From Echinicola vietnamensis DSM 17526 (lineage in GTDB: Bacteria; Bacteroidota; Bacteroidia; Cytophagales; Cyclobacteriaceae): a stretch of 64,000 bases of DNA. Below the pieces are notes generated by a model. It had not been told where the DNA came from. It did no database searches and saw nothing but the letters and a program-made list of their open reading frames with translations. Shown piece by piece: positions 43,261 to 52,296 of this stretch. The stretch is from the NCBI RefSeq assembly GCF_000325705.1, contig NC_019904.1:4528001-4592000 (forward strand). Reading direction: 5' to 3'. The translations under genes and the position numbers were made by a program. How positions within the stretch are numbered: position 1 is the stretch's first letter; each line of letters opens with the position of its first letter.

Positions 43261-45780
43261 TTATTGTGCAGGCCCCATCATTCCTCCACCATTGCTATCT
43301 CCACCTTTTAGGTCCTCATTTTCGATGGAGCGCTTTTTCCTTCGAGGAGAGACACTCATTTTACCAATCCTATAGCTAAAATTGATCTTGAAGTTCATGT
43401 TTCGCATGTAATTGGTACTGTGTTGGATGATGGTCGGGGAAACGATTTCATTTTCCATTTTGAATTCCGGTGTAAAGAAGTTTTCCGCACCGAAACCAAT
43501 ACTACCCTTTTTCTCTGCAAATTGTTTATTGATATTCAATCCATAAATGCCAAAGCCGGTTTCATATCCTTGGAGGTTTACCCTTCTTCCCCGGGCAAAT
43601 GCAAAGCCCTGCAAGACCCAACTTTCCGTAATATTGTAGTTACCGAACATCCGGCCACTTACTACAAAACCTTCATTAGAAGCATTGTACAGGGGATCGT
43701 CCACATTGTTATCGATCATGGCATAGTAGGTATCTATTCCTCCGTTAAAGGACAGCTTGTTGGACACATTGATATTGGCAAAAAGGTTTAGTCCTACGGC
43801 CTGTTCACTACCGATATTTTCGTACGTAGTATAGATTACTCCGTCATCCAGCACACTTCTGATCGGCTGGATAGAGCCAGTAGTATTACGATAAAAACTG
43901 GAAATATTAATGCTGGCAGACTTGAAATAGGTGCTGTAGGCCAGTTCAAAATTATCAGTGTATTCTGGGTCCAACAACGGATTTCCTTGGGTAATTTGAG
44001 TGGGGTTAGCCCCTTGGATATTTGGATTCAAAAACTGCAGTGATGGACGCTGGATCCGACGGTTATAGGCCGCTTTGAGCATATTACCACTTTCAAATTT
44101 TCGACTTAGGTTGACACTTGGCACCAAAACGCCATAATCCGGAATATCTGCCTGCTCTTCTCCTGTCTTAAAATCCGCATTGATAGTGGTATACTCATAT
44201 CGGGCGCCAACTTTCGCGGTATAGTGCTTAAGGAAGCCTTGTGTATATGACACGTATCCTGCGGTCACATTTTGGTCATAGTCAAACTCATTGCTGAAAT
44301 CAGCATCTTCATTTTCCACATATTCACCATCTGCTCCTTCAGCCGTAAAATAGGCATAATCACTGTTTACCCTACGTAGGATATTTTTGGCTCCATATTC
44401 CAAAATCTGATCCTCACCATCCCCAAGGGGCGTAATATAGTCCACTTGAAGGGTGAATTCTTGATTATTGGAAGCATTCTCATTTTTTGTTCGCTGCGCT
44501 ATCTCTTCAAAGTTCCCGTCCAATAAGGCTTGGACAAAGTCATTGGTCCTGTTATTTCGGCTATAGAGTCCCATGATGCTGAATTCCTTTTGTGGCTTCT
44601 CATATGTCCGAGTATAGTTAAGACTGACATCCACGGTATTGGACAGGTTATCCATATCCACTGTCCTCATCAGTGAGCTTATCAACTCATCGTCCAGGTA
44701 ATTTTCGGTCAATAAGTTGTCCTGTTTGTTCTTAAAATTGAACATCCCAAAATTAACGGATGCCGCCAACCAATTGTATTTATCGATTTCATAGTCTGCA
44801 CCAAAATTGTAGCGCCCCATTAGCATATTGGAACGGGTGTCGGTGGTCTGGAGAATGTTGGAAACCGATCCATCGGGGTTGGTTACCAGCTGGCTATTTT
44901 CAAAGGCCCCATTAATATTATAACCTGCACGACCAAAACCGCCCAAGTTAAATCCCCATTTCCCCTTTCTGGCACTGGCATTCAAGCCGAGGTTACTTCC
45001 TCTCATCCCGGCAGAGGTATTGATGCTGAGCGAGGTACCTTGAAGGTTATTTTTCTTGGTGACAATATTGATCACCCCTCCCGTACCTTCAGCATCATAT
45101 TTGGCTGATGGAGAAGTAATGACCTCTACAGACTTAATTTCATCGGCAGGAATTTGCTTCAAGGCATCAGCAATGGAACTGGCCGACATGGTGGAAGGTT
45201 TGTTATCGATCAGCACCCGGATGTTACTGCTTCCCCGCATGGACACATTGCCATCGAGGTCCACAGAAAGCATCGGTACACGCCTGAGCACGTCCGTAGC
45301 ATCCCCTCCCACGGTTGTCTTATCATTTTCCGCGTTATAAATGGTCCTATCCACCTTTTCTGTGATCAGCTCCCGCTGACCTTGGACCGTTACTTCATCC
45401 AGTGATACGGACTCTTCTTCCAACCCAATATTCCCTAAACTCAGGTTCTTTTGGCCACTGGACACCTTGATCCCAGACTTTTGATAAGGCGCAAAGCCGA
45501 CAAAGTTTACTTGTAATTTATATGTCCCAGGACCAAATCCTGTAATAAAGAATTTCCCTTCATCATCGGCGACCCCTCCTGACACTTGCTTATCAGTAGA
45601 TTCCTCTAACAAAAGTACTGTTGCGTAGGCTATGGGTGCTCCACCCTCGGCTGCTACGACGGTTCCGGTCAACTGGTAGTCATTTCCACTCGAGCTGGAA
45701 GCCTCTTGGGCAAGGGCCATTTTCCCCATCCCAACAAGGAGGAGCATCAAGATGCCCACATTTTGAATCGTTAATTTCAT
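43261..45780 (-). CDS. TonB-dependent outer-membrane receptor (OMP_b-brl_3 type) with N-terminal CarboxypepD_reg-like domain
   Basis: 839 residues from the ATG at 45780; a frame from 45825 would precede the signal peptide. Order: signal peptide to KMALAQ; a carboxypeptidase regulatory-like beta-sandwich (about 38-120, LTGTVVAAEGGAPIAYATV); plug (about 130-245, with TDVLRRVPMLSVDLDGNVSM and GTGGVINIVTKK); then a barrel matching outer-membrane beta-barrel protein family PF14905. The C-terminus is a Gly/Asp-rich tail rather than a terminal aromatic strand. No SusD partner gene follows, so it is not a classical SusCD pair. Substrate unknown. It is divergent from a LytS/LytR pair, which may control it. 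Confidence 0.88.
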   Translation of the reverse strand: MKLTIQNVGILMLLLVGMGKMALAQEASSSSGNDYQLTGTVVAAEGGAPIAYATVLLLEESTDKQVSGGVADDEGKFFITGFGPGTYKLQVNFVGFAPYQKSGIKVSSGQKNLSLGNIGLEEESVSLDEVTVQGQRELITEKVDRTIYNAENDKTTVGGDATDVLRRVPMLSVDLDGNVSMRGSSNIRVLIDNKPSTMSASSIADALKQIPADEIKSVEVITSPSAKYDAEGTGGVINIVTKKNNLQGTSLSINTSAGMRGSNLGLNASARKGKWGFNLGGFGRAGYNINGAFENSQLVTNPDGSVSNILQTTDTRSNMLMGRYNFGADYEIDKYNWLAASVNFGMFNFKNKQDNLLTENYLDDELISSLMRTVDMDNLSNTVDVSLNYTRTYEKPQKEFSIMGLYSRNNRTNDFVQALLDGNFEEIAQRTKNENASNNQEFTLQVDYITPLGDGEDQILEYGAKNILRRVNSDYAYFTAEGADGEYVENEDADFSNEFDYDQNVTAGYVSYTQGFLKHYTAKVGARYEYTTINADFKTGEEQADIPDYGVLVPSVNLSRKFESGNMLKAAYNRRIQRPSLQFLNPNIQGANPTQITQGNPLLDPEYTDNFELAYSTYFKSASINISSFYRNTTGSIQPIRSVLDDGVIYTTYENIGSEQAVGLNLFANINVSNKLSFNGGIDTYYAMIDNNVDDPLYNASNEGFVVSGRMFGNYNITESWVLQGFAFARGRRVNLQGYETGFGIYGLNINKQFAEKKGSIGFGAENFFTPEFKMENEIVSPTIIQHSTNYMRNMNFKINFSYRIGKMSVSPRRKKRSIENEDLKGGDSNGGGMMGPAQ

Positions 45781-45901
45781 GTATTTTGCTTTAGTTTTGA
45801 TCATCCTATCAATAGATTTAGCCAACGCATTTGGAGGGCGCTGACAAATTTCAAAAGCAAAGTAATCCTAATCGAAAACACTAAAAAATAGAATAGATGA
45901 C

Positions 45902-45971
45902 AAGCGGTTCTTTATCGACAAAAGTGGCATTACAGTAGATGGGTGGAAAGCAGCTGTTCGACGAACCGCTT
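45902..45971. promoter_or_regulatory. Divergent regulatory region with long-range hairpin
   Basis: AAGCGGTTC (45902-45910) and GAACCGCTT (45963-45971) are inverted 9-bp arms separated by 52 bp, in the 299-bp region between the divergent receptor and LytS genes. It may be a regulator-binding dyad or an RNA leader. Position is the only functional evidence. Confidence 0.35.
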
Positions 45972-46079
45972 TTAACGGCTCATATCCACTATCCATAGGG
46001 AAAAAAGCCTAAATGGCAGATTATCTTTTCTGTTTTGGCGACTTTGTTTTATGTTTATTGCTTCACTAACCCAATACGC

Positions 46080-47156
46080 ATGTACGAAGGGCTTAAACTG
46101 CACAAACACGTATCGATCCTTATCCATATCTTGGCTTGGCTCCTGATCGGTGCAGTTTTATTTCTATTGGGGCCGCTCTCATGGAACACCACCTTACCGG
46201 TGGAGTTCTGGTACAGACAGCTGACCTTAGTGGTCGTGCTAGTGGCATTCTTTTATACCAACAAAGACTTCTTTGTCCCTAAGCTCCTTTTTAATGGGAA
46301 AAACTGGCTTTTCTTACTGGTCATCCTGGGCTTGTGTTTCACCTTGATGTATGCCGTCGAATATTTCGAACGGCTCATCCGACTGCCGGAATTGATGCAC
46401 GAAGCATTTCATCCAGACGATGATAAACCTTACAAACCCAAAAAGGATTACATTGATGTTTTCTTGCTGTTGGTGCTTTTTTTGGCTGCAGGAATTAGTA
46501 CGAGCATAGCAGCGGTCCAAAAGTGGCAGGCAGATGAAACCCTCCGAAGGCAGCTTGACCAGCAACGGATCAGCTCTGAACTATCCTACCTCAAGGCCCA
46601 AATCAACCCGCATTTCTTTTTCAACACTCTCAACAACATCTATTCACTCACCAGCATTGATGTGGAAAGTGCCCGTATTGCCCTGCACAAGCTTTCTAGA
46701 ATGATGCGCTATGTCCTCTACGAAACCGAAAAAGACCAAACACTGCTCAGCAAGGAAATCGGTTTTATCAAGGATTTTATCGAACTGATGAAATTACGCA
46801 TTTCCGAAAAGGTGCAGATCGAGCTGGATATTGAGGATCACGTCGAAGACCGCGTAGTCGCTCCAATGCTGTTGTTGCCCTTTGTGGAAAATTGCTTTAA
46901 GCATGGCGTCAGCAGTCGTTATCCGGGGATCATTTCCATTAGAATTCACACAGAAAACGACCTCCTCACCCTGGAAACTTCCAATAAGATTGTCCCCAAA
47001 AACATGGGCAGTCCAGAATCCCATCAGCATGGCATCGGCTTGTCCAATACCAAAAGGCGGTTATCTTTATTGTACCATAAAAAGCATGAGCTCTTGATCG
47101 ATGATCAAAACGCAGAAAATGAGTACCGCGTCACCCTCAAAATCAATCTTGCATGA
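46080..47156 (+). CDS. LytS/YehU-type sensor histidine kinase
   Basis: 358 residues from the ATG at 46080 (MYEGLKLHKHVSILIH). A TTG-started frame from 46035 is less likely. Four membrane helices occupy about 10-150, without a large extracellular sensor domain; helix 4 leads into a coiled coil (about 155-172). The His_kinase domain (PF06580) has LKAQINPHFFFNTLNNI with phospho-acceptor His178. The ATPase part has LLPFVENCFKHG (N box) and HGIGLSNTKRRLSLLY (G box). It would phosphorylate the LytTR regulator encoded next, with which it overlaps by 4 bp. The signal is unknown. Confidence 0.92.
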   Translation: MYEGLKLHKHVSILIHILAWLLIGAVLFLLGPLSWNTTLPVEFWYRQLTLVVVLVAFFYTNKDFFVPKLLFNGKNWLFLLVILGLCFTLMYAVEYFERLIRLPELMHEAFHPDDDKPYKPKKDYIDVFLLLVLFLAAGISTSIAAVQKWQADETLRRQLDQQRISSELSYLKAQINPHFFFNTLNNIYSLTSIDVESARIALHKLSRMMRYVLYETEKDQTLLSKEIGFIKDFIELMKLRISEKVQIELDIEDHVEDRVVAPMLLLPFVENCFKHGVSSRYPGIISIRIHTENDLLTLETSNKIVPKNMGSPESHQHGIGLSNTKRRLSLLYHKKHELLIDDQNAENEYRVTLKINLA

Positions 47157-47884
47157 AACTAAAATGTATCGCTGTCGATGATGAGCCCCTGGCCCTGAAA
47201 ATGCTCTGTAGTTTTATAGAACAAACAGCCTTTTTATCCCTGGAAGGTAAATTTGAAAATGCCATAGACGCCCTTGCGCACACCCATAAAAATGAAGTAG
47301 ACCTGATTTTCCTGGATATCCAGATGCCAGACCTTTCTGGAATGGAGTTGGCCAGGGTCCTGGAGAGCAACAAATCCATTTCAAGTACCCGCATCATCTT
47401 CACCACTGCCTATAATCAGTTTGCAGTGGAAGGCTATAAAGTAGATGCCTTGGATTACCTCCTTAAACCCTTCAGCTATGAGGAGTTCCTCAGGGCTGCC
47501 ACAAAGGCCTACCAGTTTTTCGAAAATCAACAGCAAGCGGCCGTCCCCGAAACCAGCAAAAAAGACTATATCTTCCTGAAGGTGGAATACCAACTGGTCA
47601 AGGTCATGCTCAGGGATATCCTTTACCTGGAAGGGTATAAGGACTATGTAAAAGTCCACCTCGTGGGAAAGCCTTCTCCACTCCTATCCCTGACCAGTCT
47701 GAAAAATATGGAGGACATTCTTCCTGAGACCCAATTCATGCGTATTCACCGTTCTTATATCATCTCCTTAGACCACATCGACTCCATCACTCGAAACACC
47801 GTCAACATCGGTAAAACGACCATCACGGTAAGTGACCATTACAAAGAAAACTTCCTCCAATTTGTGAACAAGTGGATTGGTTAA
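47153..47884 (+). CDS. LytTR-family response regulator (partner of the adjacent LytS kinase)
   Basis: 243 residues. Receiver: AVDDEPLAL with Asp9-Asp10, phospho-acceptor Asp55 in FLDIQMPDLSG, Thr84-85 in IIFTTAY and Lys105 in DYLLKPFSYEEF. LytTR DNA-binding domain (about 140-240): YIFLKVEYQLVKVML, ILYLEGYKDYVKVHL and the conserved MRIHRSYIISLDHI. It overlaps the kinase gene by 4 bp (ATGA), so the pair is translationally coupled. Likely targets are nearby, in particular the divergent TonB-dependent receptor, but no binding site could be established. Confidence 0.93.
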   Translation: MKLKCIAVDDEPLALKMLCSFIEQTAFLSLEGKFENAIDALAHTHKNEVDLIFLDIQMPDLSGMELARVLESNKSISSTRIIFTTAYNQFAVEGYKVDALDYLLKPFSYEEFLRAATKAYQFFENQQQAAVPETSKKDYIFLKVEYQLVKVMLRDILYLEGYKDYVKVHLVGKPSPLLSLTSLKNMEDILPETQFMRIHRSYIISLDHIDSITRNTVNIGKTTITVSDHYKENFLQFVNKWIG

Positions 47885-48024
47885 TTCACTATTAAACATC
47901 AAATCAAGAAGGCCACCACACTACAAATCAGGACCTGACTTTTTGTTTTTTTAATTTTATTATTCCTAAAACTGTCCTAATTTAGATCATCCTTGTTTGA
48001 TCGGTAATAACTTATTTTTATCCC

Positions 48025-48501
48025 ATGGAAGCGCTTCAAAAAACATTTATGGAGATGGCCATCAGGCTCTCACGAGAAGGAATGACCTCCGGAAAAGGTG
48101 GTCCGTTCGGCTGCGTGATCGTCAAGGACGGTGTGGTGATCGGAAAAGGGAACAACCAAGTGCTGAGCACCAACGACCCCACGGCCCACGCAGAAGTAGT
48201 GGCCATTCGGGAAGCCTGCAAAACCTTGCGTTCATTCCAGCTGGAAGGATGTGAGATCTACACCTCCTGTGAACCCTGCCCCATGTGCCTCGGCGCTATT
48301 TACTGGGCCAGGCCCGCGAAAGTTTTTTATGCAAACACGCGACATGAAGCCGCTGATGCAGGATTTGATGATGATTTCATCTACCAAGAACTCCCTTTAC
48401 CCCCTGCACAAAGGAAAATTTCGATGGTCCACGCTCCAGACAAAGCAGCCTTAGAAGTATTCCGTGAGTGGATCGATAAGGAAGACAAAAACGTTTACTG
48501 A
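48025..48501 (+). CDS. Guanine-deaminase-like nucleoside/base deaminase
   Basis: 158 residues of the cytidine-deaminase-like fold. Zinc ligands and catalytic Glu are clear: TAHAEVVAIR (His55, Glu57) and SCEPCPMCLGAIYWAR (Cys85, Cys88). GPFGCVIVKDG is the usual early strand. Length and the AGFDDDFIYQELPLP-type C-terminal segment match the Bacillus-type guanine deaminase (about 156 residues) better than tRNA adenosine deaminase TadA. Predicted reaction: guanine to xanthine plus ammonia in the cytoplasm. It probably lies in one transcript with the PLP decarboxylase 47 bp downstream. The specificity assignment is by family resemblance. Confidence 0.85.
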   Translation: MEALQKTFMEMAIRLSREGMTSGKGGPFGCVIVKDGVVIGKGNNQVLSTNDPTAHAEVVAIREACKTLRSFQLEGCEIYTSCEPCPMCLGAIYWARPAKVFYANTRHEAADAGFDDDFIYQELPLPPAQRKISMVHAPDKAALEVFREWIDKEDKNVY

Positions 48502-48548
48502 TTTTCGTTAATCAACGAATCGGGCTAATCTCACCAAACCGACGACCT

Positions 48549-49925
48549 ATGCACAAAAGTATAGAAAATGACCTTGACCAGCTGGAAACACTTTTGACTG
48601 CCGTACAAGCAAAAGCAATGGACTATTTAAGCACATTGGCAGAAAGACCCACTTCCTCAAACCACCAGGTCAGCAACATGGGTGAATTGCCAGAAGAAGG
48701 CTCAGGCACCCTGCATGCGCTCGATCTGTTTAGTGAGCGCTTCGAACCCCTAATGGTGGCCTCCTCAGGCCCGAGGTTCTGGGGCTTCGTCACTGGAGGA
48801 ACCACTCCCGCCGCCATCGCCGGTGATTGGCTCACCTCCATTTATGATCAGAATACGCAAACGACCAAAGGCCATGGTGATGTGTCTGCCATCATCGAAA
48901 AGGAAACGATCCATTTGCTGCTAGCGCTACTCCAATTACCAAAAGACTACCTTGGGGGATTCGTCTCCGGTGCTACCATGTCAAATTTCACCTGTCTGGC
49001 CACCGCCCGGCAATGGATAGGCCATCAGCTCGGGAAGGATTTTGCCAAAGACGGGGTGAGTGAAACCGTTCCTATTCTCTCCGCCACCCCCCATTCTTCA
49101 TCTGTCAAATCCTTGGCAATGTTAGGATTGGGCAGTAAAAACATCATAAGCATCCACACCAAAAGTGGCGACAGGGAAGCAATGGACATCGATCACCTGG
49201 AAAGTACCATTGAAAGCCTCGATGGGAAACCATTTATTCTTATTTCAAGTGCTGGCACTGTCAATACCGTTGATTTTGATGACTTTTCTGCCATAGCGAA
49301 GCTCAAGGAAAGACACCCCTTTTGGTGGCATATAGATGCAGCTTTTGGTGGGTTTGCAGCTTGTTCGCCTGCCCATGAGCATTTATTGACCGACTGGGAA
49401 AACGCAGACAGCATTACCCTTGATGGCCACAAGTGGCTAAATGTCCCCTATGAAAGCGGGATATTCCTCATAAAAGAAAAACACCAATTGCTCCAGGTTT
49501 CTTCCTTCCAAAACTCCAATGCACCGTACCTGGGAGACCCCATGGCCAATTTCAATTACCTCAACCTCCTGCCCGAAAATTCCAGACGGCTAAAAGCCCT
49601 TCCGGCCTGGTTTACCCTCACCTCGTATGGACGTAAGGGCTATCAGGAAATCGTGGAAAACTGCATCTCATTGGCAAAGCAGTTTGGCCAAGCTATTGAG
49701 GAGAATGTGCATTGTGAACTCTTGGCCCCCGTGAGGCTGAACACGGTTTGCTTTTGTTTAAAAAATGAGGCAGAGTCCATTTCCTTTTTAGATAAATTAA
49801 ACGCCACAGGAAAAGTATTTATGACGCCTACTGTTTATAAGGAAAGGAAAGCGATCAGGGCGGCTTTTGTTAACTTCAGAACCACCAAAGAAGATATTTC
49901 CGCTGTCCTAAAACTAATGAATTAA
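48549..49925 (+). CDS. PLP-dependent group II decarboxylase family protein
   Basis: 458 residues of the aromatic-L-amino-acid decarboxylase-like fold type I family (PF00282). GGFVSGATMSNFTCLATARQ (in part) contacts the cofactor phosphate. WWHIDAAFGGFAAC holds the pyridine-nitrogen Asp, and the Schiff-base Lys is Lys295 in TLDGHKWLNVPYESG. GPRFWGFVTGGTTPAAIAGDW is the conserved substrate-side N-terminal motif. Many such proteins in Bacteroidota are named only as aminotransferase or decarboxylase; the amino acid used is not readable. Cytoplasmic, with no transporter or antiporter gene nearby that would suggest an acid-resistance system. Confidence 0.85.
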   Translation: MHKSIENDLDQLETLLTAVQAKAMDYLSTLAERPTSSNHQVSNMGELPEEGSGTLHALDLFSERFEPLMVASSGPRFWGFVTGGTTPAAIAGDWLTSIYDQNTQTTKGHGDVSAIIEKETIHLLLALLQLPKDYLGGFVSGATMSNFTCLATARQWIGHQLGKDFAKDGVSETVPILSATPHSSSVKSLAMLGLGSKNIISIHTKSGDREAMDIDHLESTIESLDGKPFILISSAGTVNTVDFDDFSAIAKLKERHPFWWHIDAAFGGFAACSPAHEHLLTDWENADSITLDGHKWLNVPYESGIFLIKEKHQLLQVSSFQNSNAPYLGDPMANFNYLNLLPENSRRLKALPAWFTLTSYGRKGYQEIVENCISLAKQFGQAIEENVHCELLAPVRLNTVCFCLKNEAESISFLDKLNATGKVFMTPTVYKERKAIRAAFVNFRTTKEDISAVLKLMN

Positions 49926-49942
49926 AAGAGTTATCATCTTTG

Positions 49943-50335
49943 TTAATTGGAAGGAATAGTATCATATAGACAAGTAAATCCTAATTTAACAGTATATTCC
50001 TCATTAACCTCAAGAATAAATGAATTACTAGACTTATTCACTATATCCGACACTTCCAATTTTTCAAAATCTTTGTTGTTCTCTTCCAGATCAAAATGTA
50101 CTTCATAAGTATCATCCCCATTTTCAATTTTCACAATCTTATATCCATGATTATTATAATCAATGAATTTTTCTTTAACCCTTCCATCAGTGATTTTTTC
50201 ATTAAAAAAATCATGATGTAACTTGCAATTTATATCCTGCCGAGGAAATTCATCAAATTCGCCTACTAGCCATAAAAAAATAGTAAAGAAAATTACTAGT
50301 AACATTAGTATTAAATGATAATTATATCTTTTCAT
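49943..50335 (-). CDS. Hypothetical membrane-anchored or exported protein
   Basis: 130 residues from the ATG at 50335 (MKRYNYHLILMLLVIFF); two in-frame alternatives lie just upstream. One N-terminal hydrophobic helix is followed by a polar, Asp/Glu/Asn-rich domain with beta-strand-like stretches (KIVKIENGDDTYEVHFDL, FILEVNEEYTVKLGF) and two Cys (INCKLH and GFTCLY) that could pair outside the cytoplasm. I recognise no family. The DNA is markedly more AT-rich than the genes on either side, which may mean recent acquisition or weak codon selection. It ends 18 bp from the convergent decarboxylase gene. Confidence 0.65.
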   Translation of the reverse strand: MKRYNYHLILMLLVIFFTIFLWLVGEFDEFPRQDINCKLHHDFFNEKITDGRVKEKFIDYNNHGYKIVKIENGDDTYEVHFDLEENNKDFEKLEVSDIVNKSSNSFILEVNEEYTVKLGFTCLYDTIPSN

Positions 50336-50596
50336 TACTACCATATTCTTGTTTTACAGGTTTGATAAATAACTACTTTATCAATTGGAGTAGAAATATT
50401 GTGCTGGATTTGTGAATCAGTATCCTTTGCCCAAGCACAACATTATATCATGATGCTGATTCTTATTTTACTCCTTCACATGGCATGCCCCAACTATTCT
50501 CTACTAGGCAATCACTGCTAGTAGTAAATTTTCAAGTTAAACTAGTCTTGGTTCTTTACCCTTTTTCTCTAATCTTACTACTTCATACTTTAAACC

Positions 50597-52153
50597 TCAC
50601 TTTTCTCTTACCATTTTCTGCTGAAACTTTTCCCTGATCACCTCCTGCACCGGGCGGTTTTGGATTTTGCTGTCCAGCCAAGAAATGATGTCCAAATACA
50701 AGAAAGCCCGCTTTTCGTATGGATGATTTTCGTACTGTATCAGCTTATCCCTCAGCTCCTTAAAGGCAGATTTCAGCTCATATTCATAAATCCTGTTGAG
50801 CTTTCTGACGAATTGCATCATCTCTTGCTGTACCAAATGCAAATCTTGCATTTTGATCAGAAAACGATAGACATTCCTGATCTGTTGCTCCAAATTATCG
50901 TCCAAGCCTTCCTCATAACTGGCGATCAGTTTAAGAATATGAGCAAAGCACTGCAAATCCTCCCTGAGCCCATCCCCAGTATGGCTGATCACCTCATCCA
51001 AATGCCTGATGGCCCCTAAATTGTCACCACTTCCGAAATACAAACACGCGATCTTATAGTGAAGCACGACCACGTGGTGAACATCCAACTTTGACCGAAG
51101 GTCTTTCATTTCTTTAAGCAAGGAAGGTATCACTTTCTCCACACCCAGACTAAAGTCACCAATCAAGAAATAATAGTTGATGCTATTGGAATAAAAATAG
51201 AGGAAAGCCAATATCCTGCAATTATCATCCATCCTAAAATCATCATTTTCCAAACTGTCTTTAAACTGCTCAAAAACGATGATAAACCGATCGTATTGCT
51301 GCAAATAGAACAACGTATCCAACAAGTAATGGTAGGCTTTCAGGTAATTACCTGTGGCCACTTTTTTCATTTGTGGATGGGTCTGATACAGCCCTACCCA
51401 TCGCTGCGCCGCCCGGTAGCAAAGCGGAAAGTCCTGTAAAATATGGTAAAACCAAACCTGTGACTGAAAGAGGTACAGTTTTTCGTAAAAGTTCAACTTA
51501 TCCAGTTCGTAATCTGGCATGTTTTTGAGGTAATAGGCTTCTACCAACCTCCTGTCGTATTCGTCTTTGACATGCCCCATTTTGAGATAAAGCCCATAAA
51601 GCTGTAGCGAGAGGTTACTCAAGGTGTTCTTTAGCGAAGCACTGCCGACAAGGTCTTTGGCCTCATTGGCCAATATCTCCGCCCGGTCGCGCATACTGCG
51701 GGTAATATGCTGCGACTCGATTACCTTCTCCAGTTCCACTATCCGCAGCATGATGGTATCCAAAAAGTATTTCTTTGCAGTCTGCTTAGCCTTATCCAGC
51801 AGCTTCAAGCTTTGCTTATAAAGTCCCTTGTTATATAAGATACGAGCAAAATCAATTTGCTCGTTTAGCTGCAATTCCACATTATGATCAGCATAAATCA
51901 GTCGCAAACTCACCAAAATCTGCTTGTACAAATGCGACTTCATATTGGCCAGCTGCTTCTTGGTCACCGGCGTCTTTGCGATCAGGTACGGCTCATCGTA
52001 CACCTGCATCTTGTCCATGACATCAAAAAGCTTTACAAACTTGGCATTTTCATTTGCTCCAAATCGCTTCGCGTACAACTTAAACCCACGCTTCTCAGAA
52101 GCACTCAGGGATTTAATTAAAATAAATACACTATCTTTTTCTTTATCAGACAT
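50597..52153 (-). CDS. Hypothetical cytoplasmic protein with TPR-like helical repeats
   Basis: 518 residues from the ATG at 52153 (MSDKEKDSVFILIKSLSASEKRGFKLYAKRFG, quoted for its start only up to the first Lys pairs). It is almost entirely helical, with TPR-like pairs such as QIDFARILYNKGLYKQSLKL and VLHYKIACLYFGSGDNLGAI. No signal peptide, membrane helix or enzyme motif is visible. The opening IKSLSASEKRGFKLYAKRF resembles conserved Bacteroidota proteins of unknown function that I have seen annotated only as hypothetical. It is divergent from leuA across 143 bp. Likely a scaffold or protein-interaction protein; function unknown. Confidence 0.78.
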   Translation of the reverse strand: MSDKEKDSVFILIKSLSASEKRGFKLYAKRFGANENAKFVKLFDVMDKMQVYDEPYLIAKTPVTKKQLANMKSHLYKQILVSLRLIYADHNVELQLNEQIDFARILYNKGLYKQSLKLLDKAKQTAKKYFLDTIMLRIVELEKVIESQHITRSMRDRAEILANEAKDLVGSASLKNTLSNLSLQLYGLYLKMGHVKDEYDRRLVEAYYLKNMPDYELDKLNFYEKLYLFQSQVWFYHILQDFPLCYRAAQRWVGLYQTHPQMKKVATGNYLKAYHYLLDTLFYLQQYDRFIIVFEQFKDSLENDDFRMDDNCRILAFLYFYSNSINYYFLIGDFSLGVEKVIPSLLKEMKDLRSKLDVHHVVVLHYKIACLYFGSGDNLGAIRHLDEVISHTGDGLREDLQCFAHILKLIASYEEGLDDNLEQQIRNVYRFLIKMQDLHLVQQEMMQFVRKLNRIYEYELKSAFKELRDKLIQYENHPYEKRAFLYLDIISWLDSKIQNRPVQEVIREKFQQKMVREK

Positions 52154-52296
52154 CGGTAAATTTTTACACCTAAACAACTGTAATACAGTTATTTAAATAA
52201 AACATATCGCATTCAGACATTGGACAAATAAAGGTAAGTCAATTTACAATCAAACCATAAGATTTTACTTTAGATTTTAGAATAAAAACTCAGATT

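Noticed and set aside
47930..47955. Palindrome TCAGGACCTGA followed by a T-run after the LytTR gene
   Set aside because: The dyad has a one-base centre, so only about four pairs could form in RNA; too weak to call a terminator, though termination here is possible.
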